Origin: MnTg04 sp964568075
GTDB taxonomy: Bacteria; Pseudomonadota; Gammaproteobacteria; Steroidobacterales; MnTg04
NCBI GenBank assembly: GCA_964568075.1
Contig: CAZMOM010000008.1
Location: 26,858 to 90,857 of the forward strand
DNA: 64,000 nt
Direction of reading: 5' to 3'
Position 1 is the stretch's first letter; each line of letters opens with the position of its first letter. The notes under the pieces are model-generated. The model was not told the origin of the DNA and searched no databases. It saw nothing but the letters and a program-made list of their open reading frames with translations. This document shows, in pieces, positions 25,646 through 34,443 of the stretch. A program made the position numbers and the translations under genes.

Positions 25646-26461
25646 ATGAATGACGCGGCCGACTTCCTGATTGAGATTCACGACCTCCACTACTCGCGAG
25701 GGTCGCTGCAAATATTCACAGGCCTGAATCTCAGCATTCGGCGGTGTCAGATTACCGCCATCATGGGACCAAGCGGCACAGGCAAAACAACGCTGCTGCG
25801 GCTCATTACCCGGCAGCTGAGACCAGATCGCGGAACGATTCTGATCGACGGAATCGACATTGCCACCCTCAATCAAAAGGAGTTGTACCGTCTGCGACGG
25901 CGTTTCGGAATGCTATTTCAAAATGGCGCGCTGCTGACTGACCTGAGTGTGTTCGAAAACGTCGCATTTCCATTGCGCGAACACACCAGCTTGCCAAATC
26001 GTCTGATACGTCACGTCGTCCTGACCAAACTTCATGCGGTCGGACTGCGTGGTGCGGCCGACATGATGCCGGCCCAATTATCGGGTGGCATGGCTCGAAG
26101 GGTTGCACTGGCCAGGGCAATGGTGATGGATCCGGACATACTGATTTACGACGAGCCATTCGTTGGGCTTGACCCGATTTCGATGGGTGTAATCGTGCGT
26201 CTTGTCCGCAAGATGAATGATGCACTTGGGGTCTCCAGCATTCTGGTCAGCCACGATGTGCAAGAGATCGCAGCGGTGGCGGACTGCAGTTATCTATTAT
26301 CGGATGGCACCGTGGCTGCGTCGGGCAGTCCAGACGAACTCAGCAATGCCCCGTCTGAACTGGTCAGGCAATTCATGCACGGCATGGCAGACGGGCCGGT
26401 TGCGTTTCATTTCGATGCCCCGGACTATGCAGAACAACTTCTCGGCCGGGATGCCGAGTAA
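25646..26461 (+). CDS. mlaF: Phospholipid transport ABC ATPase MlaF
   Basis: The 271-residue ATPase of the Mla inner-membrane complex moves phospholipids between membranes to keep the outer membrane asymmetric. Walker A is GPSGTGKTTLL (about 40-50), the Q-loop is MLFQNGALLTDLSVFENV, the signature is LSGGMARRVALARA, Walker B is ILIYDEPFVGLDP, and the H-loop is ILVSHDVQE. It starts the operon mlaF-E-D-(B), with only 6 bp to mlaE. The C-terminal tail FMHGMADGPVAFHF is typical of MlaF. Confidence 0.94.
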   Translation: MNDAADFLIEIHDLHYSRGSLQIFTGLNLSIRRCQITAIMGPSGTGKTTLLRLITRQLRPDRGTILIDGIDIATLNQKELYRLRRRFGMLFQNGALLTDLSVFENVAFPLREHTSLPNRLIRHVVLTKLHAVGLRGAADMMPAQLSGGMARRVALARAMVMDPDILIYDEPFVGLDPISMGVIVRLVRKMNDALGVSSILVSHDVQEIAAVADCSYLLSDGTVAASGSPDELSNAPSELVRQFMHGMADGPVAFHFDAPDYAEQLLGRDAE

Positions 26462-26467
26462 CTGGTA

Positions 26468-27232
26468 ATGCTCCGAGATCTTTACCGTTCATTTGTCGAA
26501 TTCCTGCGCACCTTTGGCGCGTTGCAGTTATTTTTTATGCGGTTGCTCACGCATTCGCCGACAATTTTGGTACGCCGGTTCGGCCTGGTGGTACAGCAGG
26601 TCTACAACGCCGGCGCTTTGTCGCTCGTGATCATCATGATCTGCGGCTTTTTTGTTGGTGGCGTACTCGGTCTACAAGGCTATGCAAATCTCTCGAAGTT
26701 CAATGCCGAGGATTCGGTCGGCACTTTCGTGGCATTTGCGCTGCTGAAGGAACTGGGTCCTGTCATCACGGCACTGTTGTTCGCCGGCCGTGCCGGTACT
26801 GCACTGGCGTCCGAAATCGGCCTGATGAAGGCAACGGAACAGCTTTCCGCCATGGAAATGATGGCGGTCGATCCTCTGCGGAGGATATTGGTACCGCGCT
26901 TCCTCGGCGGCGTGATATCGATGCCGATGCTGACTGCTATCTTCAGTGTCATTGGTTTATTTGGTGCTCACCTGGTCGCGGTCGATATGCTAGGCGTGGA
27001 CGCCGGAGCGTTCTGGCAACAGATGCGGAGTACGCTGGAGATCGGCGATGTTTGGGAAGGCATCATCAAGAGCGTAGTTTTCGGCATCGTCGCGAGTCTG
27101 CTCGCGGTGTGGGAAGGTTATAATGCGATTCCGACCGCCGAAGGGGTCGGCCGGGCAACAACGAGAACGGTGGTAATCACAGCAATCGCGGTCTTGATCC
27201 TGGATTTCATGATCACTGCGATCGCAATTTGA
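26468..27232 (+). CDS. mlaE: Phospholipid transport permease MlaE
   Basis: This 254-residue integral membrane protein of the MlaE/YrbE family has about five to six helices, including LVIIMICGFFVGGVLGLQGY, KELGPVITALLFAGRAGTALASEIG with the conserved family signature, MMAVDPLRRILVPRF, and VVITAIAVLILDFMITAIAI at the end. It dimerises with MlaF and carries the MlaD ring. The gene is flanked closely by mlaF and mlaD (6 and 9 bp), indicating one transcript. Confidence 0.94.
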   Translation: MLRDLYRSFVEFLRTFGALQLFFMRLLTHSPTILVRRFGLVVQQVYNAGALSLVIIMICGFFVGGVLGLQGYANLSKFNAEDSVGTFVAFALLKELGPVITALLFAGRAGTALASEIGLMKATEQLSAMEMMAVDPLRRILVPRFLGGVISMPMLTAIFSVIGLFGAHLVAVDMLGVDAGAFWQQMRSTLEIGDVWEGIIKSVVFGIVASLLAVWEGYNAIPTAEGVGRATTRTVVITAIAVLILDFMITAIAI

Positions 27233-27241
27233 GGTAGAACG

Positions 27242-27715
27242 ATGCAACAAACTCGATCAATCGAAATGGGAACCGGGCTGTTCGTTCTGCTCGGAATGGC
27301 AGCATTATTCTTTCTGACTACGCAGACAACCGGGTCGGGCGACTTTTCCGGATCCGATACGTACGAAGTCACCGCGCGGTTCGATAATGTCGGGAGTCTG
27401 AAAAACCGGGCTCCGGTAAGGATGTCCGGAGTCACGATCGGCCGCGTAACATCGGTGCGTTTTGACCCGGTGACACTGGTTGCGGAAGTGAAACTCGAAA
27501 TCGAGAGTCAATACGATCGGATACCGAAGGATTCGGATGCCGGTATCCTTACCGCAGGCTTGCTTGGCAGCCAGTACATTGGGCTGCAGGCGGGCGGATC
27601 GGACCTGAGCCTGCAAGACGGCAGCGAGATCGAGTTTACCCAATCCGCGATCATCATCGAAAATCTGATCAGCAAGTATTTGTTCAATAAAGGCTCCGAT
27701 AGCGACAAAAAATAG
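27242..27715 (+). CDS. mlaD: MCE-domain protein MlaD
   Basis: The 157-residue protein has one N-terminal transmembrane helix (MGTGLFVLLGMAALFFLTTQT) and one MCE domain (about 38-125: YEVTARFDNVGSLKNRAPVRMSGVTIGRVTSVRF, LEIESQYDRIPKDSDAGILTAGLLGSQYIGL). It forms the hexameric periplasmic ring through which lipid passes. Length equals the family norm. In canonical operons mlaC follows; here it does not. Confidence 0.94.
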   Translation: MQQTRSIEMGTGLFVLLGMAALFFLTTQTTGSGDFSGSDTYEVTARFDNVGSLKNRAPVRMSGVTIGRVTSVRFDPVTLVAEVKLEIESQYDRIPKDSDAGILTAGLLGSQYIGLQAGGSDLSLQDGSEIEFTQSAIIIENLISKYLFNKGSDSDKK

Positions 27716-27744
27716 ACTGGGCAATGGAAAGAACGGAATTGACT

Positions 27745-27804
27745 ATGAGGAATCGGCGCAGCAATTGGCGGCGGATGCCGGCAGCGGTCAGCTTCGATGA
27801 GTAA
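27745..27804 (+). pseudogene. 19-codon ORF where mlaC is expected (possible remnant)
   Basis: Between mlaD and the STAS gene, an ATG at 27745 opens a 19-codon frame (MRNRRSNWRRMPAAV...) whose stop overlaps the mlaB start. MlaC, the periplasmic lipid carrier of about 200 residues, is normally encoded exactly here. The short basic sequence could be the start of a deleted mlaC, or it may be meaningless. I see no further MlaC-like sequence. Confidence 0.25.
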
Positions 27805-28132
27805 ATTTAGACTCGAAGACCAGGGTGGCGGCCGTTTCCTGTTAAGCGGCAAAATGACCTTTCGCTACGTCGGCCCGATACTTCGCGTGAGTATGGAATC
27901 GTTTCATGAGCACCCTCGTATCGAGGTTGATCTGTCCGGAGTTACCGAGACTGATTCGGCGGGCCTGGCACTGTTGCTCGAGTGGATTACCTGGGCCAAC
28001 CACAATGTGCACGAGATTCAATTTCTACATACACCGGAAAAGATTGACGCGATCGCGAAAACGACAGAGGTTGACCACCTGCTGAAACGCGGTGAACGTT
28101 GGGCTGGTTTTATAAAGGCCCCGACCTCGTAA
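27797..28132 (+). CDS. mlaB: STAS-domain protein MlaB
   Basis: The 111-residue single STAS domain has GRFLLSGKMTFRYVGPILRV, PRIEVDLSGVTETDSAGLALLLEWITWA with the phosphorylatable or contact Ser in the DSAG motif, and LLKRGERWAGFI. In the Mla complex MlaB binds MlaF and is needed for ATPase activity. The gene is 81 bp downstream of mlaD, a gap larger than the other gaps of this operon, consistent with a lost mlaC. Confidence 0.85.
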   Translation: MSKFRLEDQGGGRFLLSGKMTFRYVGPILRVSMESFHEHPRIEVDLSGVTETDSAGLALLLEWITWANHNVHEIQFLHTPEKIDAIAKTTEVDHLLKRGERWAGFIKAPTS

Positions 28133-28185
28133 ATCACTCAATAGATTTATTGCCGAGGCAGCAGACCTCGTAGCGGAGGATTCGG

Positions 28186-28264
28186 TGCCAGTCATTAAGT
28201 TATTTAGTTGTTTGTACTACGCATCTCACCGGAATTTCGATAACTTAATAGCTAAACGACCGGT
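28186..28264. repeat. Dispersed palindromic repeat, copy B
   Basis: Same layout as copy A: TGCCAGTC and GACCGGTT ends (degenerate), a perfect inner pair ATTAAGTTAT/ATAACTTAAT, and the identical core CACCGGAATTTCGATAAC. It lies between the convergent mlaB and methyltransferase genes. Confidence 0.85.
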
Positions 28265-28361
28265 TCTAAATTCATTTAGACTGCCGGAAAATTACCTGGA
28301 TCATGCGGTGCTGACGCATTTGAAATCGGTCGCGGTACGAAACGCTCTGGCGTAGTCAGCT

Positions 28362-29201
28362 CTACTCGTTAAACCGGGTCAAGGATCTGAGATCTTGCAG
28401 TACTTCCGATTCATCGCTCTCTTTTTTGAGGACCCAGAATATGTGCTTGCAGAAAATGACGGTGGGCAACAAGTTGAGCTTCGCTCTATCCCACAGAATT
28501 GCATATCTTCGACTCTTTTCGACATGCGTATTTTTCTTTCTATATAAACCGTATGCGACCAAGGACCCAACCGCAAACAAAGGATAAAACAAGATTCCGA
28601 GAATCACCGACGCACCGGTAATTTTGGTGCGCACACGCTCTGAAATCTTAAATCCTGATAGCGTACAAATGGTCTGAAGATGCTGTACGCTAACCAGAAA
28701 CAGGTGGCCAAAATACAAGCGGCTGGAGTTCGCTTCCGAGAACCAAACGCTGTCTATTTCCGTTGGTGGCGTCCTGCGCCAAAGTTCGCTCTCCATTAAA
28801 AACATCGACAACCTACCCCGGGCGTGGGAAATATTTGGCGTTGTGATGATCAAGGTTCCGCCCTTCTTGAGAACTCGATTGAATTCCTTAAACAGGCTAA
28901 TCTTGTCTGGCATATGCTCTATGCCTTCCTGGCAGATCAGGTAGTCGACACTCGAGTCCTCAACCGGCATACGGCCGGTGAGATCCGCATACTCGGCCTT
29001 GACTTCATCGAATTTCATGAACTCGGGATAAAGGTCGAACGCTTTGACCGTGGCGCCCTTGCAGGCGAACGTATAACTGGATCGACCGTCACCACAGGGA
29101 ATATCGATAACGACCTTGCCGGTCAGATCGGGTAGACCATCGATATACCGCGAGACGTAATTGTGAACGCCGGGATTTGGAAATTTGTATTCTTTTTCCA
29201 C
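28362..29201 (-). CDS. Class I SAM-dependent methyltransferase with a C-terminal membrane segment
   Basis: The product is 279 residues starting at GTG (29201). The SAM-binding fold covers about 20-150: KVVIDIPCGDGRSSYTFA is motif I, VKAFDLYP is motif II, DYLICQEGIEHMPDKISLFKEFNRVLKKGG is the post-II and III region, and TLIITTPN follows. A hydrophobic helix (VILGILFYPLFAVGSLVAYGLY, about 205-226) suggests membrane association, as in lipid- or glycan-modifying methyltransferases. The substrate is unknown. Confidence 0.82.
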   Translation of the reverse strand: MEKEYKFPNPGVHNYVSRYIDGLPDLTGKVVIDIPCGDGRSSYTFACKGATVKAFDLYPEFMKFDEVKAEYADLTGRMPVEDSSVDYLICQEGIEHMPDKISLFKEFNRVLKKGGTLIITTPNISHARGRLSMFLMESELWRRTPPTEIDSVWFSEANSSRLYFGHLFLVSVQHLQTICTLSGFKISERVRTKITGASVILGILFYPLFAVGSLVAYGLYRKKNTHVEKSRRYAILWDRAKLNLLPTVIFCKHIFWVLKKESDESEVLQDLRSLTRFNE

Positions 29202-29206
29202 AGGTT

Positions 29207-29413
29207 TCAGTTTGTCCGTGATCGAGTCGTTCGGTCAGAAAGTATAGTCAAAACGCCACAGAAATTGGAGAATTTGGTGGACGAATAAGATGGCGAAACC
29301 AAGCACAATCTTACCATTGTAATCACCGTCCCCACCACCATTAGAATCGAACGATTAATGTTGACCGCTGTCTTCTGAATCACCAGTCGCTGTATAGCGA
29401 TGTTGATCCGCAT
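29207..29413 (-). CDS. Doubtful 68-codon ORF upstream of the methyltransferase gene
   Basis: An open frame ends 5 bp before the methyltransferase start. It has one moderately hydrophobic stretch (SILMVVGTVITMVRLCLV) but no ribosome site, family resemblance or typical codon usage. It may simply be leader sequence. I list it only because it occupies the divergent gap in operon-like spacing. Confidence 0.2.
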   Translation of the reverse strand: MRINIAIQRLVIQKTAVNINRSILMVVGTVITMVRLCLVSPSYSSTKFSNFCGVLTILSDRTTRSRTN

Positions 29414-29480
29414 GGACGGGCAGCGAAAATGGTTGGGTTAGAAAAAATGGGACTGTCAGTTTTTACCAGGAAACCGCCTC

Positions 29481-30887
29481 ATGCGCACTAGAAAATTGTC
29501 GGTCGCTTTTATTGCACGACTATGTGTTTTCGTTACGCTGGGCTTGACCAGCATGAACAGTTCCAGTCTTGCGACGAACGTCGCAACGTACAAAATACAG
29601 GTTAGCCGAAATCTGAAAACTCTCGATATCTACGTAACTCCGTCTCCAGACCAGGTATTGACACGACTGCGCCCCCTCTCGCGTAACGCCTGGAATCGTC
29701 TCGACAAAAACAGTTTGCAAGGTCTGACTATCCGAAGAGCGGGACTAACTGTATCGCCGACCGCGGATCACTATCGTTACTCGGTTGATATAGGCAGCGG
29801 CTCGCGGAGGTGGAGTTCAGGCAACTTCTTGACGGGAATCATCCGCCTGACAGATTCCAGAGACTGGTTTTGGGTACCTGACCAGTGGCAGGCGAACGAC
29901 ACCATACGGGTAGAGTTCGAGATTCCCGAGGGCCTATCGGTCTCGACACCGTGGGAGCGAATTTCGGATAGAGCTGATGAACAAGATTTGTCTGAACATT
30001 TCCTTGCCCGACCGGTGATGCTGTTCAACAAGAGCACCGTTTTATTCGGTCGACTTCAGTTGGCACAGGTTAAATTACCGGGTGGCACATTGAATCTTGC
30101 GGTCGCCACGAAAAAGAGGAGAACCAAGGATCGATATGTCGCCTGGACGAGGCGCATCACCAAGAGTGTCGTTGACGAATTTGGCCGAATGCCAGTGCCA
30201 TCCACCCAGGTCGTTGTCATTCCCACGTGGATTGGCAGCGGATCGGTGCCCTGGGGCTCGGTGCAGCGTGGCAACGGATCAGGATTGTTCCTGGTTCCAA
30301 ACAATGGAGCGACAATGGCCGAATTGGTAGAGGACTGGACCCTGTACCACGAATTCACGCATCTGTTCCATCCCTATCTTGGCAACAGAGGGCGCTGGGT
30401 CGCGGAAGGTTTCGCGAGCTATTATCAAAACGTATTGAGGGCGAAGGCGGGCGTAATAACGGCAGAATATGCGTGGGAACGTATGCTGGCCGGTTTCGCC
30501 CGTGGCGAGCAACAAACTCGTAGGGGAAGATCGGTAGTCAATGGCGGTTTGATGCGAACCTATTGGACTGGTGCGGTCATGGCATTGGAACTTGACATAC
30601 GATTGCGGCAAGAGCATCGGACGACACTAGGCAATGTCCTCGGTAAATTTTCAGGTTGCTGTCTGCCGGCATCACGTTCCTGGCGGCCGCTCAGATTCAT
30701 GCAGAAACTCGATGAGATTACTGATACCAAGTTGTTCACCGATATCTACAGGGAATATTCGTCTGGCATGGAGTTCCCGGACTACGACGATTTATTGCAC
30801 GCGTTGGACATCGACAATTCTGCCGACACGCTGGCATTCGGCAAATCAGCCTTGCGTGACTCGATTATGAATGATTCCAGATCGTAG
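29481..30887 (+). CDS. Exported gluzincin-type metallopeptidase-like protein
   Basis: The product is 468 residues with an N-terminal signal peptide (LSVAFIARLCVFVTLGLTSMNSSSLA). The catalytic centre is YHEFTHLFHPYLGNRGRWVAEGFASYYQ: H290, E291 and H294 form HExxH, and E309 in WVAEG is the likely third zinc ligand. This is the M1/M61 gluzincin layout with a shorter gap. The N-terminal part (about 35-240) looks like the beta-sandwich that precedes M61 catalytic domains. The substrate is unknown. It stands alone, divergent from the methyltransferase gene. Confidence 0.78.
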   Translation: MRTRKLSVAFIARLCVFVTLGLTSMNSSSLATNVATYKIQVSRNLKTLDIYVTPSPDQVLTRLRPLSRNAWNRLDKNSLQGLTIRRAGLTVSPTADHYRYSVDIGSGSRRWSSGNFLTGIIRLTDSRDWFWVPDQWQANDTIRVEFEIPEGLSVSTPWERISDRADEQDLSEHFLARPVMLFNKSTVLFGRLQLAQVKLPGGTLNLAVATKKRRTKDRYVAWTRRITKSVVDEFGRMPVPSTQVVVIPTWIGSGSVPWGSVQRGNGSGLFLVPNNGATMAELVEDWTLYHEFTHLFHPYLGNRGRWVAEGFASYYQNVLRAKAGVITAEYAWERMLAGFARGEQQTRRGRSVVNGGLMRTYWTGAVMALELDIRLRQEHRTTLGNVLGKFSGCCLPASRSWRPLRFMQKLDEITDTKLFTDIYREYSSGMEFPDYDDLLHALDIDNSADTLAFGKSALRDSIMNDSRS

Positions 30888-31146
30888 GCGTACTTTGCGC
30901 AGCCTGTCGCAGGGTATATCCATGTCAAGCACCAGGTCTCAGCACCCTTAGCTCTTAACGTCACAGACGTCAGCATTATCACAGGCCCTGAGAAAATTTG
31001 ATTTTCCTATCCGGTGGCTCACAATTGCGAAGGGGTAGCGCCTGAATCCGACGAGGCCGGCCACTGGTGCAGGCTGTCTTTATTGCCCGCGATATGGAAA
31101 TGGCTACGCTTGACGCCAGGCACGAGCAGATAGGTAGGGACATATC

Positions 31147-33609
31147 TTGAAGTACCTGAAGTACGCAGCAGTCGTTTTGCTCATTCTGGCGATCCTTGCT
31201 GCTGTCATCCACTTCTATCGCGAATTGATTGCCCGCGAATTGGCTAACTCCGCGCTCGGTGAGTACGGAATTACCGTGACTGAACTCTCCATTCAAACAT
31301 TGGGAACCGATTACGTCCACTTGTCACGTCTCGTTCTCGAACAGGACGATGGTACGCGCTACCAGATTTCCGGGCTGTCATTTCCCATAAGTTTCCCCAG
31401 TGTGCGCGCGGAAAAGATCTCGATCGAACAACTAATCGTAACGCCGGCAGATACGGCAGCCGTGCCGGTGCCGCTTGCCCGCTTGCTGCTCACTTTTCTT
31501 CTGTTACCGAGTAGCGTGCCAAATACGGAAGTAAGAGTCTCCCATCTTACGGTGCCGGATACCCCGCCGGTCGATAACATCGTGTGGCGGTCTACGGATC
31601 GACAACAACATCTCGCGTTCAGGATCGATCCGGTCGAAATCACGATTGATGTCGATTCTGTGGACGATGGCGACCATCAGGCAACGGTGAACGCGGTTGT
31701 CGGCGGTATTTCCGACGCATTGTCCATGACACTAACTATGCATCACAGCAACACCGGATTTTCGATTGACGGACTGTCGACGATCATTCTTTCTCCATGG
31801 CTTCCGGTGCTCAAATCCGTCGGCATATTGCCAGCCGATATTATCTCGCTCGCCGCCGAGTTTGATGGTCGGGTTACGATCAGGTTGGACGACGACGAGA
31901 CCCAGTCCGTTCCTGCCAGGGCGCACTTTTTACTTACCAGCGAGATGACCACGGATTACAGGATTGCTGACGATTCGAGCGTCCGGCTGCGAACAAATTC
32001 TTCAGATCCAGTACGGCTTACCTTCGAGTACCCATCCCTCGAATGGACCGCCAGTGTCGGGCAGATCGATATGCTCGTTGGGATAAACGCGAGCGATGAC
32101 ATTCCGGTACGACTCAGCGATCTCGAGTGCCGCTCGGGCATTCAATGCACGATGAGGGCATCTCTGGACGCGGGTCCCTTTGAACTGGGGGCTATGACCA
32201 TCGGCAATGCTAAGCTGTCAGCGTCACTGGCAATTACTGACGACGAAACAACGCGCGTGAATATCTCGCCGGATTTCGCCCTGACGCTGACCGAGATTGA
32301 ATCACAGAGCTTCTCGGTGACATCAATCAGTACCACGCAGTTTTCCGGGGCACAGCTGGCTGTCGACGATGGCGCGTGGCGCGGCGATATCGATCACATG
32401 GAGTTGGTGTTCGACTCATTGACTGACGAAGAGAGCCTGTTCGCATCATTACCTGTAACATTCAACACACTGCGCCTGCGCCATAGCGGTGCAGTCCTCG
32501 ATACTGAAGTTTCAATACGGCCAGGATCTGTCACTTTGTCCTGGGATGGTAGCAACATTATCTCGCCGGGTGTCGAAGGAAAAATTTCGCTGAAAGACGA
32601 TAAAGCCGCAGCGTCCATTGTGCTGTTCGACGACGTACGCGCTCTGTCGGCACACGCTGATGTATCGCATAACTTTGCGACAGGCGAAGGATCGGTCACA
32701 GTGCGTGACGCTGCGCTGCTTTTCGACCAAAGAAAACTTTCCGACCGCTTCTTGAAATGGCCACACGCATGGGATGTTGTTTCCGGTGCTTTGAGCATGG
32801 AACTTAAACTGAACTGGAAAACTGGCGATACCGGTACCGAGTACAGCGGCACAATGACGCATCACGCAAAATCGCTGGCGGGCAATTACAACGATATCGC
32901 CTTCGCCGGCTTGAGCACCAAGTTGACTTCAAGGCTGGACTCGACGGCAGGCGTCGCAATATCGCCAATGTCTATCGAGGTAGCGTTACTCGACCTCGGC
33001 CTGCCGTTGGAGCGGATTACAGCAGATTTCGCACTGAATATCCGGGAACAATCGATGCAGGTGCAGAATCTGTCTATGTTGGCGCTGGGCGGGCAGATTG
33101 TGGCAGATCCTTTCCGCTTTGACATGCGGGAGGAGAGAAACGACATAGTACTGCGGCCACAATCTATTCAGCTTCAGTTCATGGTCGACCTTGTAGAATT
33201 CGAGCGCATTAAACTGACTGGCAGTATATCAGGGGTGCTCCCCATGGTAATCAGTAACAAGACAATGACGATCGCCCACGGCCGGCTGGAGAATGATCCG
33301 CCCGGCGGTGTAATCCGTTACTTGCCGGGAATTGACACGGAGGACGTAGAGGTGTCTGATTCGAAGTTAGGCTTGGTATCGCGGGCGCTGGCTAATTTTC
33401 AGTTCAATTCGTTAACAGCGGACGTCGACTACGCGGAAAACGGAGACTTGATATTGCATATGAGGCTAGTCGGCATCAATCCCGACATGGACGACAAGCA
33501 GCCGGTCATCTTGAACCTGGGGGTGGAAAACAACATTCCACAATTGTTACGAAGCCTGCAGGCAATCAGGTCGGTCGAGGAAATACTTGAAAGAAGATCC
33601 GCAAATTAA
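31147..33609 (+). CDS. ydbH: YdbH-family AsmA-like intermembrane lipid transport protein
   Basis: The product is 820 residues. The TTG at 31147 has a TAGGGA ribosome site 6 nt upstream and gives an N-terminal membrane anchor (YAAVVLLILAILAAVIHFY). The rest is a long beta-groove protein spanning the periplasm, like E. coli YdbH, one of the partly redundant AsmA-like proteins (with TamB and YhdP) that move phospholipids to the outer membrane. C-terminal family regions include VDLVEFERIKLTGSISGVLPM and LTADVDYAENGDLILHMRLVG. It is followed by ynbE and ydbL, the same order as in E. coli, which confirms the call. Confidence 0.9.
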   Translation: MKYLKYAAVVLLILAILAAVIHFYRELIARELANSALGEYGITVTELSIQTLGTDYVHLSRLVLEQDDGTRYQISGLSFPISFPSVRAEKISIEQLIVTPADTAAVPVPLARLLLTFLLLPSSVPNTEVRVSHLTVPDTPPVDNIVWRSTDRQQHLAFRIDPVEITIDVDSVDDGDHQATVNAVVGGISDALSMTLTMHHSNTGFSIDGLSTIILSPWLPVLKSVGILPADIISLAAEFDGRVTIRLDDDETQSVPARAHFLLTSEMTTDYRIADDSSVRLRTNSSDPVRLTFEYPSLEWTASVGQIDMLVGINASDDIPVRLSDLECRSGIQCTMRASLDAGPFELGAMTIGNAKLSASLAITDDETTRVNISPDFALTLTEIESQSFSVTSISTTQFSGAQLAVDDGAWRGDIDHMELVFDSLTDEESLFASLPVTFNTLRLRHSGAVLDTEVSIRPGSVTLSWDGSNIISPGVEGKISLKDDKAAASIVLFDDVRALSAHADVSHNFATGEGSVTVRDAALLFDQRKLSDRFLKWPHAWDVVSGALSMELKLNWKTGDTGTEYSGTMTHHAKSLAGNYNDIAFAGLSTKLTSRLDSTAGVAISPMSIEVALLDLGLPLERITADFALNIREQSMQVQNLSMLALGGQIVADPFRFDMREERNDIVLRPQSIQLQFMVDLVEFERIKLTGSISGVLPMVISNKTMTIAHGRLENDPPGGVIRYLPGIDTEDVEVSDSKLGLVSRALANFQFNSLTADVDYAENGDLILHMRLVGINPDMDDKQPVILNLGVENNIPQLLRSLQAIRSVEEILERRSAN

Positions 33610-33681
33610 ACATTGACACTTCCGCAGAGCTGAAGCACCGATTGATCTGTCGCGGAGGCACAACAAAGGTTCTCCACGGTT

Positions 33682-33867
33682 ATGAAAACATTATTTATTT
33701 TTCTAGTTTTACTTGCCTCTCTTGCCGGCTGTACGCCAACAGTACAGGTCGCCGTGCCGAAAGAACCGATCGAAATCAACTTGAATGTCAAGATCCAGCA
33801 CGACATTCGTATACGGGTGGATAAGGAACTTGAAAGCCTGTTTGAAGAAGAGAGCGATATATTCTGA
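33682..33867 (+). CDS. ynbE: YnbE-family outer membrane lipoprotein
   Basis: The 61-residue lipoprotein has a signal peptide and lipobox (LVLLASLAGC, Cys17). A short beta-rich tail follows (EPIEINLNVKIQHDIRIRVDKELESLF). In E. coli YnbE stacks on the C-terminus of YdbH at the outer membrane to complete the lipid bridge. The gene lies 72 bp after ydbH and 11 bp before ydbL. Confidence 0.92.
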   Translation: MKTLFIFLVLLASLAGCTPTVQVAVPKEPIEINLNVKIQHDIRIRVDKELESLFEEESDIF

Positions 33868-33878
33868 GGGTTACTGGC

Positions 33879-34202
33879 ATGAGAAAGATACTTGTAGCAA
33901 TTTTTCTGGCCCTTGTTGTGCAGACAGCATGGGCCATCGATATCGGCACGGCCAAGGACCAGGGCCTGGTCGGCGAAGCAAACACCGGTTACCTGGCCAT
34001 AGTAAGAACGCCAGCCAGCGCGGAAGTGCAAGCGCTAATTGTTAGCGTGAACGCGAAGCGCAAGGCCAAGTTCGAAAGCACCGCAAATAAGACCAAGACG
34101 ACAATCAAACAAGTCAGCTACCGTTTCTATGAACTGGCGGTACAAAGAACCAAAGCTGGAAATTACTACCAGGCGGCTAACGGCAGCTGGAAGAAGAAAT
34201 AG
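33879..34202 (+). CDS. ydbL: YdbL-family periplasmic protein (DUF1318)
   Basis: The 107-residue protein has a signal peptide (MRKILVAIFLALVVQTAWA) and the DUF1318 pattern: AKDQGLVGEANTGYLAIV, VNAKRKAKFESTANKT, and a C-terminal GNYYQAANGSWKKK. In the E. coli system YdbL modulates YdbH-YnbE assembly. It is the last gene of this operon. Confidence 0.92.
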   Translation: MRKILVAIFLALVVQTAWAIDIGTAKDQGLVGEANTGYLAIVRTPASAEVQALIVSVNAKRKAKFESTANKTKTTIKQVSYRFYELAVQRTKAGNYYQAANGSWKKK

Positions 34203-34314
34203 ATCGTTCGGCGCCGTCTCTTCCAGCGCCCCTAGTACCGGAAACACTGCCGATGCCAGCGGCCAACGGCGTCTGGTTTGACAATATCAGGGAGCGTTCG
34301 CCCCCCGGTATCGG

Positions 34315-34395
34315 TGCCGGTCATTAAGTTATTTAGTTGTTTTTACTAGGTATCTCACCGGAATTTCGATAACTTAATAAACTAAACGACCGGCA
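34315..34395. repeat. Dispersed palindromic repeat, copy C
   Basis: The best-preserved copy (81 bp): perfect ends TGCCGGTC/GACCGGCA, perfect inner arms ATTAAGTTAT/ATAACTTAAT, and the 3' bulge AAACTAAAC, part of which (AACTAAA) could pair with TTTAGTT next to the 5' arm. It lies between ydbL and the PAP2 gene. Confidence 0.9.
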
Positions 34396-34443
34396 CGAAA
34401 TTCGCGCAAACTGTCCTTGTTCCCGATCCAAACGGCTGCGTGC

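Noticed and set aside
24290..34395. CRISPR array or complete insertion sequence for the repeated units
   Set aside because: The three copies are 4-6 kb apart, have no spacers and contain no transposase.
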